Positions 26,523 to 35,960 are shown, numbered from the stretch's first letter. The stretch: 64,000 nt of DNA from an uncultured Faecalibacterium sp. (GCA_934513205.1 CAKSWU010000009.1:13440-77439), one strand, 5' to 3'. Notes: generated from the sequence alone by a model not told the origin. Made by a program: numbers and translations.

Positions 26523-26547
26523 GCAGCGACTGCGGTCGCTGTTTTTT
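26523..26547 (+). terminator. Second terminator-like hairpin
   Basis: GCAGCGAC and GTCGCTG pair over a TGCG loop, followed by six T residues. No gene ends just upstream, so it either backs up the first terminator or ends an unseen short RNA. Confidence 0.75.
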
Positions 26548-26632
26548 GCAATATGAAAAGAATCGTTCCGCTGATGAGGAGCCGGAGCGGCAGCGGCGTG
26601 CAGGGAAATCGTTCTTCTTTTTCATTGCGGGA

Positions 26633-26661
26633 TTGCGAAAAGCCCACAGGTGCGGTATACT
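26633..26661 (+). promoter_or_regulatory. Promoter of the methionine synthase operon
   Basis: TTGCGA (26633-26638) and TATACT (26656-26661), 17-bp spacing, about 40 nt before the first start codon. Confidence 0.7.
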
Positions 26662-26701
26662 TAAATCCACTTTATTTTATAAAAGCAAGGAGGTGCGGCG
26701 G

Positions 26702-27374
26702 ATGATCGGTGCTCCAAGACCGCTGGCGGTGGAAAAACCGGACGCCATTGATCTGGCGCAGGCCGCACGGTATTTTGGCGCAAGGGGAGAGCCGGACGAA
26801 GCCACCATGGCATTGCTGCAAAAATGCGCGGTGCCGCTGCTGGCGGCAGCGACTCCCCGGGCGGTCTGGCTGGAAGCGGATACGGCTGCCCTTGCCGAAG
26901 CGGGCATCCTGCGGGGCGGGGATGTGATGCGCCATCTGGAAGGGTGCGGGCGCGCTGTTTTGCTGGCGGTGACGCTGGGGCCCGGGGCGGATGCCCAGAT
27001 CCGCCGGGCGGGCGTGGGCGATATTGCTGCGGGCGTTGCGTCCGATGCGCTGGGCAGCGCTCTGGCCGAGCAGGCCGCCGATGCCGCCGAAGCCGAGCTG
27101 CGCCAGTGGGCAGCAGCCGAGGGAAAGTATCTGACCGGGCGTTTTTCGCCCGGCTACGGCGACTGGGACATCGCGGTGCAGCCGCTGGTGGCAGCGGCAC
27201 TGGACACGGTGCGCAAAGCCGGGCTGTGCGTCACCGACACCAATCTGATGACACCGCGCAAGAGCGTGACGGCCCTGCTGGGGGTCAGCGACCACCCGGT
27301 GAAGGGAAAACTGGCCGGGTGCGGGCACTGTGTGCTGCGCACTCGCTGCGAATACAGAAAGAGGGGAAAGACCT

Positions 27375-27388
<14 letters not shown>
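26702..27388 (+). CDS. Methionine synthase activation-domain protein (stand-alone)
   Basis: 228-residue protein matching the reactivation (AdoMet-binding) domain that forms the C-terminus of MetH in many bacteria. Features include SPGYGDWDIAVQPL, the RKSVTALLGVS motif and a C-terminal Cys cluster (CGHCVLRTRC). AAGGAGGTG ribosome site. It overlaps the following metH by 14 nt. It is expected to bind MetH and help reductive methylation of the oxidised cobalamin. Long frames upstream of this ATG are not supported. Confidence 0.9.
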
Positions 27389-29801
<2,413 letters not shown>

Positions 29802-29873
29802 GCGCGCCGTTTGTTTTCAATCTGTTCAAAAACTCCACAAAGAAATGCCACGATTGTTCGATATAATAAGGGT

Positions 29874-30117
29874 GCAGTCAGGGAGATGCAAAAACCTTCT
29901 CCCAAAAGCCGACAAGGGCTTCCCCTGCGGGGGCCGGTGCGAAGGCACGACCCAGCAGGAATGATAAAAACACTGTCCCCCGCCTATGCCAGGCAATCGC
30001 CAACGACGGCGGACAGACTACCAAATCCCTCCTGATCCGCCGCAAAGTTCGGGAGTTCCTATATGGCAGCCAGCACCGCTTTATCCTCCTTTCCACGGTG
30101 CTGGCTGCTTTTGTTTT
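29874..30117 (+). ncRNA. Candidate structured non-coding RNA of unidentified class
   Basis: Stretch of about 245 nt after a TATAAT hexamer, ending in a strong terminator, with no open frame. Nested helices can be drawn by eye: GGGAGA/TCTCCC (29881-29903), CCCC/GGGG (29922-29932), GTGC/GCAC (29937-29948), CTGTCC with GGACAG closing a long stem (29973-30016), CGCC/GGCG inside it, and CTCC/GGAG near 30030-30055. Unpaired conserved-looking runs such as AATGATAAAAACACTGTCC separate them. It does not match tmRNA, RNase P, SRP or 6S signatures I know. The clostridial raiA-motif RNA is the first family to compare; not verified. Confidence 0.55.
30066..30117 (+). terminator. Terminator of the candidate RNA
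   Basis: 13-bp stem GCAGCCAGCACCG / CGGTGCTGGCTGC with a 17-nt loop and a TTTTGTTTT tail. Confidence 0.92.
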
Positions 30118-30149
30118 GCGCCGCCGCAGACACAGGCGGACATTCGTTT

Positions 30150-30196
30150 TTTGAAAAAAAATCAGAGGCTGCTGCACAAAACGTGCAGCAGCCTCT
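30150..30196 (-). terminator. Terminator of the PAP2 gene
   Basis: On the minus strand a 13-bp stem GAGGCTGCTGCAC / GTGCAGCAGCCTC is followed by TGA and a run of T residues, directly after the PAP2 stop codon. Confidence 0.92.
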
Positions 30197-30201
30197 TTGC
30201 G

Positions 30202-30738
30202 TTATCGTTCCAGTTTTGCAGCCCGGCGGTCTGCCAGAGCGTTGACGGCGGCACAGGCCAGCGCGCCCAGCGCAAGCCCCAGTACCACGCCGCCCAGAAT
30301 ATCGGTGGGGAAGTGGACGTAGAGATACAGCCGGGTGAAGGCGATGAAAGCCGCCAGCACCAGCGCCGGAGTGCCCAGCTGGCGGTTTTGCAGCCAGAGG
30401 GCAAAGGCGGCGGCGAAAGCCGAGGCGGTGTGTCCGGACGGGAAGGAATATCCGTGGGGCCGCGGCACCAGAAGGGTGATGGCGGCGTTCACATCGCAGG
30501 GGCGGGGGCGGGCAAACAGCGGCTTGAGCAAAAAGTGCCCGGCGATCAGATACAGTACCAGCGCCACGGCCATGGCGGCACCGGCTTTGCGGGTGCGGGG
30601 GAACAGCAGCAACAGCAGTGTGAACACCAGCCACAGCTCGCCCCGCGCCCCGGCGTAGTTGAAAAACACCGCCAGTGCGTCCATCAGCGGGGTGCGCATC
30701 TGCTGCAATGCATCAAGAAAAGCAAATTCAAAGGGCAT
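30202..30738 (-). CDS. PAP2-family membrane phosphatase
   Basis: 178-residue integral membrane phosphatase with about five transmembrane segments and the three PAP2 motifs: KPLFARPRP, PSGH and RLYLYVHFPTDILGG. Likely acts on undecaprenyl pyrophosphate or phosphatidic acid at the outer face. The ATG with GGAGGAGA upstream is chosen; the open frame further upstream crosses a repeat and a promoter-like region. Single-gene unit with its own terminator. Confidence 0.9.
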   Translation of the reverse strand: MPFEFAFLDALQQMRTPLMDALAVFFNYAGARGELWLVFTLLLLLFPRTRKAGAAMAVALVLYLIAGHFLLKPLFARPRPCDVNAAITLLVPRPHGYSFPSGHTASAFAAAFALWLQNRQLGTPALVLAAFIAFTRLYLYVHFPTDILGGVVLGLALGALACAAVNALADRRAAKLER

Positions 30739-30890
30739 TCTGGTCTCCTCCGGTTGTAAGGGTGGGGGATGATTTTTAATCATACCATACTTCTGCCTGC
30801 CCCGCAAGGACGCTTTTTCGCCGGGTAGCGAACAGTGGGGCACTGTCCGGCCCCCGGCAGGGGAGCACAGGCACTTCACGGGTGACACAG

Positions 30891-30954
30891 AAAAACGCCC
30901 CAGACCTTTTGGTCTGGGGACTCGTGGTGGAGCATTGTCCACAGCAGTCGAACC
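30891..30954. repeat. Direct repeat DR1, left copy, with hairpin
   Basis: A hairpin (CCCCAGACC / GGTCTGGGG) followed by a 30-bp sequence at 30925-30954 that recurs with one mismatch at 32181-32210, there also preceded by a similar hairpin. It ends exactly one base before the hxlR stop codon. The two copies bracket the HxlR/cupin pair, as attachment sites or a duplication would. Confidence 0.75.
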
Positions 30955-31284
30955 TTACCGATCAACGACTGATTTATAGTAATTGCCAAAGTCTGCAAGT
31001 GCATTGACGATTGGTAACATTTCCGTTCCGAGATCGGTCAACCCATATTCTACTTTGGGAGGATTCTCGTGATAATCACGGCGGTAGGCAAGCCCATCAT
31101 CAATCATCTGTCTTAAGCTCTCGGTCAAAACTTTCTGCGAGATCCCGTCGATGCTTCTTTGCAACTCATTGAATCTCCATGGACGCTCTTTCAGATTGCG
31201 CAGAAGCAAGAGTTTCCATTTTCCGCCAATCAGGGATACTGCTGTTGCAACCGGACATTCCGGCAGTTCTTCTTTTGTACGCAT
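30955..31284 (-). CDS. HxlR-family transcriptional regulator
   Basis: 109-residue winged-helix regulator of the HxlR type: CPVATAVSLIGGKWKLLLLRNL at the N-terminus, then FNELQRSIDGISQKVLTESLRQM as recognition region and the wing. The GAGGTGA site before the ATG supports the start. Divergent from a small cupin; the promoter gap has a spaced inverted repeat. HxlR proteins usually sense reactive electrophiles or oxidants, but no sensor Cys can be assigned beyond Cys11 of CPVA. Lower G+C than the core genes, so probably acquired. Confidence 0.9.
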   Translation of the reverse strand: MRTKEELPECPVATAVSLIGGKWKLLLLRNLKERPWRFNELQRSIDGISQKVLTESLRQMIDDGLAYRRDYHENPPKVEYGLTDLGTEMLPIVNALADFGNYYKSVVDR

Positions 31285-31303
31285 ATCAGTCACCTCTGTA
31301 TAT

Positions 31304-31380
31304 AGTATAGCACATTCATTTTTGAGTGTACAGTTACAAAAAGGTGCGTACTTGTTTTTGAATGTGCGAGCTTCTATACT
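31304..31380. promoter_or_regulatory. Divergent hxlR/cupin promoters with inverted repeat
   Basis: Plus strand: TTGTTT (31352-31357) and TATACT (31375-31380), 17 bp apart. Minus strand: TGTACA (31327-31332) and TATACT (31304-31309), 17 bp apart. GCACATTCA at 31310-31318 and TGAATGTGC at 31359-31367 form an inverted repeat that touches both promoters, a probable HxlR operator. Confidence 0.7.
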
Positions 31381-31426
31381 TAGCTCAGGCAATGAAAGAT
31401 TGCGAATCAAAATGGAGGTGCTTACA

Positions 31427-31780
31427 ATGGCAAGCTACACAAAAATGACAGTTGGAAAAGAAAATCGGACGGAGCTTCATGAAAAGCTCGCCCTGACTGG
31501 TGCGGAGATCAGCCTGAATACGCTTCCTGCGGGAGCAAATGTTCCGTTTGTTCACTCCCACAAGGCAAATGAGGAAATCTACGGTGTTCTTTCCGGCAAA
31601 GGCAAGGTCGTTATCGATGGCGAAGAAATCAGCCTTGCAGCAGGCGACTGGCTGAAGATTTCTCCCGTGGCAAAACGTCAGTTCTTTGCTGCAAGCAATT
31701 CTGAGATCACTTATATTTGTATTCAGGTCAAGGAGAATTCTCTCGAAGGCTATACTGCAACGGATGCTGTGATCTACTGA
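31427..31780 (+). CDS. Small cupin-domain protein
   Basis: 117-residue single-domain cupin. Motif 1 is VPFVHSHKANEEIYGVLSGKG and motif 2 is SLAAGDWLKISPVAKRQFFA, with metal-ligand His/Glu positions present. ATGGAGGTG ribosome site 7 nt before the ATG; an earlier in-frame ATG overlaps that site. Together with the divergent HxlR regulator it forms a two-gene inducible unit, perhaps against quinones or aldehydes. Function not established. Confidence 0.85.
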   Translation: MASYTKMTVGKENRTELHEKLALTGAEISLNTLPAGANVPFVHSHKANEEIYGVLSGKGKVVIDGEEISLAAGDWLKISPVAKRQFFAASNSEITYICIQVKENSLEGYTATDAVIY

Positions 31781-31790
31781 TAAAACGTAT

Positions 31791-31839
31791 CAAAACAAAA
31801 GGCAGGATACCATCGCCACGATGATACCCTGCCTTTGCT
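31791..31839. repeat. Direct repeat DR2, left copy (49 bp)
   Basis: Matches 34829-34877 at 48 of 49 positions in the same orientation. The core is a hairpin, GGCAGGATACCATC opposite GATGATACCCTGCC. The copies enclose the serine recombinase and methyltransferase genes. Confidence 0.8.
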
Positions 31840-31845
31840 TGTCCC

Positions 31846-31870
31846 GGTTCTTGTCCTGTACCGTCCACCA
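31846..31870 (+). repeat. tRNA-Val 3'-end-like sequence
   Basis: 25 nt identical at 23 positions to the T-arm, acceptor strand and CCA of the tRNA-Val at 34977-35052, but on the opposite strand. The rest of a tRNA is absent. A more degenerate copy lies at about 32122-32146. Such tails are left by elements that integrate at tRNA genes. Confidence 0.7.
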
Positions 31871-32108
31871 AAACAAAAAGACCCGACTCGAATGAGTCGG
31901 TCGGCATCTTTCTTGGTAGACATTCCTACGCGTTGGGAACCGCGGGCTAAGCAACAGCGACGGGTTGCGTTTGCTGATTTTTCCACAGCCCCTTGTCAGG
32001 GCTTTGAAAAATCAGAACGCTGCCCCAACAACTCCTCCCTGTTTCTGCCGCTGGCAGCGGTCGTCGTCGTTGCACTGGGCTGATTGCTTACTCTGCCGAC
32101 TGGCGTCG

Positions 32109-33647
32109 TCAGAGCCGCCCTGTTCTCGTCCTGTACCGCCCACGCAAAAACGCCTCAGACCAAAGGTCTGAGGCGTTTTGTGGTGGAGCATTGTCCACAG
32201 CACTCGAACCTAAAACCTCTTCACGGGTGACTGTCTTGGCATCGTCCGTGAAGTTGAAATTGAGCACGACCCGGTCGTCAAAGACGTAGACCGAGTTGAC
32301 AAAGGTATCAATGATCTGCCGCTGGTGTTCCATGTCTCTCATGTCACCCTTGCGGAATTTTTCAAACCAGAACCGCATCCATTCGCGGGTCAGGACGGGC
32401 TTTTTCAGCTCTTCTTCCAAAATGCTGGTGTTCAGGGCTTCTTTCCGGGCTTCCAGCTCGTCCAGCCGCTGCTTAGTGGTCGGAGTCAGGATGCCCTGTT
32501 CAATGGCTTCCAGAAGATTTGCCAGCCGCTTCTCCGTATCCCGGAGCTGGTCTTTCAGGACAGGCAGGCGAGTGTTCTCCTGCTGCTGGGCTTCCATAAT
32601 CAAATCTATCAGCCGTTCGATGATTTCATCGCTGAAAATCACCTTAATAGCAGTTTCCACCACGAACCGTTCCAGAGGCTCTTTGCGGATGGCTTTCAGG
32701 TCGCAGTGCGCCTTGCCGTGGCGTTTGGCGTTGCCGCACTTGTAGTAATAGTAGGTGTTTCCCATGTGGCTGGTGCCGCTTTCGCCGCCCATCAGGGTGC
32801 CGCACTTGCCACAGAACAGCTTGGTGGTCAGCAGATAGCTCACATCCTCTTTTGCAGGCCGACCGTGGGCGATCCTGTTCTGCTCGAAACGCTGCTGCAC
32901 CCGGTCGAACAAATCCTGGTCAACAATAGCCGGAATGCCGCCCGGCGTCACAATGTCCTTGTAGCGGTATTCGCCGATGTAGCGGCGGTTGCGGAAGATC
33001 TGGAAGAAGCTGTTCTTCACGAACGGCTTCCCGGTGCGGGTACGCAGACCGCGCTCGTTCAGGGATGCTGCGATCTTCTCGGCCGGTTCGCCGTCGGCAT
33101 ACCGGCTGAAGATTTCCTGCACGATGGGAGCCGTCTCCGGGTCGATATGGTACAGTCGGTCCTCCTTGCCAATGGTGAAGCCCAGCGGAACGATACCGCC
33201 GTTGTACTTGCACTGGAGGGCGTTTTCGCGCTCACCGCGCGCTACTTTCAGGGCAAGTTCGGCGGAATAATATTCTGCCATGCCGATCAGCATACTCTCC
33301 ACCATAATGCCTTCAGGTCCCTGCGAAATGGGTTCCATGGCAGACACCAAATGGACACCGTTCTTTTCCAGCTGGTACTTGTAGTTCACGGCATCGAACC
33401 GATTCCGGGCAAAGCGGTCGAGCTTCCAGACCAGAACCACATCGAAGATTTTCTTCGCGCTGTCCTTGATCATCCGCTGAAAGTCCGGGCGGTCATCCGT
33501 TTTGGCAGAGTAGGCACGGTCAATGTAGGTGCCGACCACAGTGATGCCGTTCTTCTCGGCGTAGTCCTTGCAGTCGCGCAGCTGCCCTTCAATGGACGCT
33601 TCTCGCTGGCTGTCAGATGAATAGCGGGCGTAGATCACGGCGGTCAT
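32109..33647 (-). CDS. Large serine recombinase
   Basis: 512-residue site-specific serine recombinase. Resolvase domain at 1-150 with catalytic Ser in YARYSS, DRPDFQRMI and KLDRFARNR; recombinase domain at about 165-290; zinc ribbon CGKCGT...C...C near 310-350; then a coiled coil. AAGGAGG ribosome site confirms the ATG. The last 30 or so residues are encoded by repeat DR1 and a terminator-like hairpin, so the frame may have been extended by recombination. Probably mobilises or once mobilised the surrounding repeats. Confidence 0.92.
   Translation of the reverse strand: MTAVIYARYSSDSQREASIEGQLRDCKDYAEKNGITVVGTYIDRAYSAKTDDRPDFQRMIKDSAKKIFDVVLVWKLDRFARNRFDAVNYKYQLEKNGVHLVSAMEPISQGPEGIMVESMLIGMAEYYSAELALKVARGERENALQCKYNGGIVPLGFTIGKEDRLYHIDPETAPIVQEIFSRYADGEPAEKIAASLNERGLRTRTGKPFVKNSFFQIFRNRRYIGEYRYKDIVTPGGIPAIVDQDLFDRVQQRFEQNRIAHGRPAKEDVSYLLTTKLFCGKCGTLMGGESGTSHMGNTYYYYKCGNAKRHGKAHCDLKAIRKEPLERFVVETAIKVIFSDEIIERLIDLIMEAQQQENTRLPVLKDQLRDTEKRLANLLEAIEQGILTPTTKQRLDELEARKEALNTSILEEELKKPVLTREWMRFWFEKFRKGDMRDMEHQRQIIDTFVNSVYVFDDRVVLNFNFTDDAKTVTREEVLGSSAVDNAPPQNASDLWSEAFLRGRYRTRTGRL
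32146..32210. repeat. Direct repeat DR1, right copy, with hairpin
   Basis: The 30-bp match to 30925-30954 lies at 32181-32210; the preceding hairpin CGCCTCAGACC / GGTCTGAGGCG with T tract on both sides looks like a terminator. The copy lies inside the 3' end of the recombinase frame. Confidence 0.75.
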
Positions 33648-33683
33648 GGTTGCACCTCCTTGGCGTGTATTCGACTTGCCTTT

Positions 33684-33712
33684 ATAGTATCGGGTCAAGC
33701 GCAGCTTGTCAA
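33684..33712 (-). promoter_or_regulatory. Promoter of the serine recombinase
   Basis: On the minus strand TTGACA (33707-33712) and TACTAT (33684-33689), 17-bp spacing, about 30 nt upstream of the AAGGAGG site. Confidence 0.75.
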
Positions 33713-33921
33713 CAATCTGCGAGCAGATTGAAATGTGAAAATTGCGAAACGCAGCGAAAAAGGGGAGAGCAAGAATCGTCCCGTGGCCACAAATTTTCAA
33801 TTCTTGAAAATTTCTTGCCCATCCGGGACTGCACTTCTGCAACGCTCCCGCGTTTTTGAAGTGCTCTTGTTGGGGCGTGCCTGCCCCAAACCCTGCTGGA
33901 ATGAGTACGGCAAACTGGAAT

Positions 33922-34503
33922 TTATCTTTTTCTTCCTAAATATCGGCATACTTTTGATTTGTATTGCAGGTACTCATTTCCGAATGCTTCTATCAAAAAG
34001 TCTTCCTCTACATTGACTATCTGTAAATGAAAAAATACCACTGCAAAACCTGTGGCAAAGCAAAGGAACCAATTAAAGAACGAAAACAATATTCCTATAT
34101 ACATTAAATCAAAACCCAAAAATGCAGGATTTCTGCTAATAGAATAGATTCCCGTTGTTACCAAATTGGTCTTTTCTTCTTTTTGCACACCTGCTCTCCA
34201 GTTCTCCTTCATCTGTGTAACAGAAACAATAAAAGCAAGTACACCGAACATTGTTATTACAACTCCTGTAAATTGCAACACAATATGTGCTGTTCCCGAA
34301 TAAAACACAATACTGATAATCTGTATTACAGGAAGCAAATATGTGATTATTTTAAGAGCTACTTCTATAAATTTGACAAATCCCTCTTTTCCTTTTCCTA
34401 ATTGGTCTGTCTTTATGCCTTGCTTTTTCTGACTAATCAACTTTGCAAAATAGCAGATGTAGAACACTGCCATCAGTGAAATTGTAACAATTTTTATTAT
34501 CAT
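33922..34503 (-). CDS. Isoprenylcysteine carboxyl methyltransferase-family membrane protein
   Basis: 193-residue membrane methyltransferase of the ICMT/PEMT family with four to five transmembrane segments. SAM-binding signature TTGIYSISRNPAFLGF near residue 120 and the C-terminal EEDFLIEAFGNEYLQY motif are intact. GGAGGT ribosome site. Markedly A+T-rich compared with the core genes, which indicates recent transfer. Substrate unknown; it lies in the accessory segment between the DR2 repeats. Confidence 0.85.
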   Translation of the reverse strand: MIIKIVTISLMAVFYICYFAKLISQKKQGIKTDQLGKGKEGFVKFIEVALKIITYLLPVIQIISIVFYSGTAHIVLQFTGVVITMFGVLAFIVSVTQMKENWRAGVQKEEKTNLVTTGIYSISRNPAFLGFDLMYIGILFSFFNWFLCFATGFAVVFFHLQIVNVEEDFLIEAFGNEYLQYKSKVCRYLGRKR

Positions 34504-34828
34504 CGTGTACCTCCAAATTCCAATTTACTGGGTTAAGCCGAGTATACCACACTCATCCATGAAAGAACACCCCGATATAGTGAAATTTTGCCATTTTTCT
34601 GTGTACGTGCGTACACGCTCCGCAGGGATTCTAATGGGCTTGGCCCCTTGGCACACAGACTTTGGAACAAAGTCTAGTGTGTTACACATTGTCAGAGGTG
34701 TACAGGCTCCCGGTACGCACGTACGCAGCGATTACCCCCAAACGCGCCATATAGGAGGACGATCAAGTTCGCACAAAGCGACCTTGATCCCGCAAAACAA
34801 AAGGCAGGATACCATCACCACGATCCCG
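34504..34828. other. Non-coding accessory sequence with inverted and tandem repeats
   Basis: No supported gene. GTACGTGCGTAC at 34603-34614 and its complement GTACGCACGTAC at 34715-34726 form an inverted pair about 100 bp apart. A 36-bp unit is repeated in tandem at 34789-34824 and 34825-34860; the second unit runs into DR2. A frame of 178 codons across this region would enter the tRNA and is rejected. Confidence 0.6.
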
Positions 34829-34877
34829 CAAAACAAAAGGCAGGATACCATCACCACGATGATACCCTGCCTTTGCT
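34829..34877. repeat. Direct repeat DR2, right copy (49 bp)
   Basis: 48 of 49 positions match 31791-31839. It is preceded by a partial tandem copy of its left half. It lies 100 bp from the tRNA-Val 3' end. Confidence 0.8.
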
Positions 34878-34920
34878 CGTTTACCGTTCCGAGTAGTCCT
34901 TCCGCAGAACCTCCTGTAAA

Positions 34921-34969
34921 CAAAAAACGTACCCGAACCCTTTCTCGTAAAGAATTGGGTTCGAGTACG
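34921..34969 (-). terminator. Terminator of tRNA-Val
   Basis: Minus strand: CGTACTCGAACCC pairs with GGGTTCGGGTACG over a 16-nt loop and is followed by six T residues, 8 nt after the CCA end. Confidence 0.9.
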
Positions 34970-34976
34970 AACTGTA

Positions 34977-35052
34977 TGGTGGACGGTACAGGACTCGAAC
35001 CTGTGACCTCCTGCACGTCAAGCAGATGCTCTACCAGCTGAGCTAACCGTCC
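34977..35052 (-). tRNA. tRNA-Val (anticodon GAC)
   Basis: 76-nt cloverleaf including an encoded CCA. Acceptor GGACGGT/ACCGTCC, D arm GCTC/GAGC, anticodon stem TCTGC/GCAGG with loop TTGACGT, T arm ACAGG/CCTGT with loop TTCGAGT. Anticodon GAC reads GUC and GUU. Own promoter and terminator. Its 3' end is copied at 31846-31870 on the other strand, so it may serve as an integration target. Confidence 0.96.
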
Positions 35053-35073
35053 ATGAGTCATATCGACTCGATT

Positions 35074-35102
35074 ATTCTACCACAGCTTTTGCAAAAAAGC
35101 AA
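35074..35102 (-). promoter_or_regulatory. Promoter of tRNA-Val
   Basis: Minus strand TTGCTT (35097-35102) and TAGAAT (35074-35079), 17-bp spacing; start about 15 nt before the mature 5' end. Confidence 0.8.
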
Positions 35103-35136
35103 TACTTTTCTGCAATTTTTCTGACCATTTTCTTTT

Positions 35137-35733
35137 TCAGGCGGTCAGCGCCCGGCGGATGATGTCGTACAGCACCGGCTTCATATGGTCGATGTCATCG
35201 GGCTTGCCCTCCAGAATGCTGGAGTAGCACACCGACATGCACATGCTGCCCAGCGCGGTGATGCGCTGGTAGACCTCGCGCTCGGTGCGGCCTGCCATCT
35301 CCGGGCTGGAGAGCACGGTGGTCAGCAGCTTGCGCATCAGCGGCTCGGCCTCCCTGCTGGCCTCGATCTGGTCCAGTCCGGGCCAGACGAAGTTGCGCTC
35401 CAGAAACCGCAGCACCAGCTCGTCCTGCCGCAGCGCCTCAATGATGTGGTCGATGACGAACACCATCTTGTCCGGAAAATCCACCAGCTCGGTGTGCTGC
35501 TCGACCGCAAGGCAGGCGTTGCTCAGCAGCTGATAGCTCACCCGCCCCAGCAGCGCCTGCATCACCGCGCCTTTGTCCTGAAAATACAGATAAAACGTGC
35601 CCTTGCCCACCTTGGCCCGGCTGGTGATATCCTCCACGCTGGTCTTGGCGGTGCCGCGTTCCAGAAACAGCTCGTAGGCTGCATCCAGCAGGGCGCGCCG
35701 CTTTTCCTGCTTTTTGCCTTCCACGGTGCTCAT
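35137..35733 (-). CDS. TetR-family transcriptional regulator
   Basis: 198-residue TetR-type repressor: N-terminal helix-turn-helix ALLDAAYELFLERGTAKTSV...VGKGTFYLYFQDK at about 14-60, then an all-helical ligand domain. AGAGGG ribosome site. Divergent from the MMPL/heptad-repeat operon; the gap contains matched TGACC/GGTCA sites around both promoters, so it very likely represses itself and that operon. Ligand unknown. Confidence 0.93.
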   Translation of the reverse strand: MSTVEGKKQEKRRALLDAAYELFLERGTAKTSVEDITSRAKVGKGTFYLYFQDKGAVMQALLGRVSYQLLSNACLAVEQHTELVDFPDKMVFVIDHIIEALRQDELVLRFLERNFVWPGLDQIEASREAEPLMRKLLTTVLSSPEMAGRTEREVYQRITALGSMCMSVCYSSILEGKPDDIDHMKPVLYDIIRRALTA

Positions 35734-35795
35734 GCTCTGGGTCGATCCCTCTTTCCACTTTTTTATAAATTATGGACGCAGGTATGCACTGCGCC

Positions 35796-35960
35796 CGGTC
35801 ACGATACCTAGTTTAGCAGTCCTTGACCGTTTGTGCAAGCCCGTTTTCCTATACAATTTTTTGTGGGTGATAAAAAAACTGACTTTTGGTCACTTTTCAT
35901 GCTTGACACCCGGTGCGGGGTGGATATAATAGTGTTTGCCCGGAAGATGACCGGCGGTCA
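35796..35960. promoter_or_regulatory. Divergent TetR/MMPL promoters with TGACC-N3-GGTCA operators
   Basis: Plus promoter: TTGACA (35903-35908) and TATAAT (35925-35930), 16-bp spacing. It is flanked by TGACTTTTGGTCA (35880-35892) and TGACCGGCGGTCA (35948-35960). Minus promoter: TTGCAC (35833-35838) and TAAACT (35810-35815), 17-bp spacing. Half-sites TGACCG (35824-35829) and CGGTCA (35796-35801) lie in its spacer and just downstream. Arrangement fits autoregulation by the TetR protein. Confidence 0.8.

Larger units (their letters stand above)
26305..26701 (+). other. Intergenic region with two terminators and the metH-locus promoter
   Basis: 397 bp without a supported gene. It contains a strong terminator at 26378-26416, a second terminator-like hairpin at 26523-26547, and a promoter at 26633-26661. 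No cobalamin or SAM riboswitch consensus was recognised. The 26417-26522 stretch between the hairpins might carry a short transcript. Confidence 0.6.
29802..30201. other. Intergenic region holding a candidate structured RNA
   Basis: 400 bp between metH and the convergent PAP2 gene with no supported protein. It contains a TATAAT hexamer at 29862-29867, the candidate RNA and two terminators, one per strand. Confidence 0.7.
31781..32108. other. Non-coding mosaic of repeats and tRNA-like ends
   Basis: 328 bp without a gene. It holds DR2 (31791-31839), a tRNA-Val 3'-end-like sequence (31846-31870), a hairpin CCGACTC/GAGTCGG near 31880-31900, and unassigned sequence to the recombinase stop. Short frames here cross the hairpins and are not supported. 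Confidence 0.65.

Noticed and set aside
26417..26701. Cobalamin riboswitch before the metH locus
   Set aside because: No B12-box-like sequence was recognised, and the promoter is only about 40 nt from the start codon, leaving no room.
30925..30954. tRNA-like 3' end (CCACCA with TTCGA) at DR1
   Set aside because: The T-stem cannot pair and no other arm is present, so it is not a tRNA; kept only as a direct repeat.
33735..34016. Small plus-strand frame between recombinase and methyltransferase
   Set aside because: Its second half is antisense to the methyltransferase gene, and it has no ribosome site or domain.
34505..35041. 178-codon plus-strand frame beside tRNA-Val
   Set aside because: It crosses the tandem repeat, a terminator and most of the tRNA gene; no domain or ribosome site.
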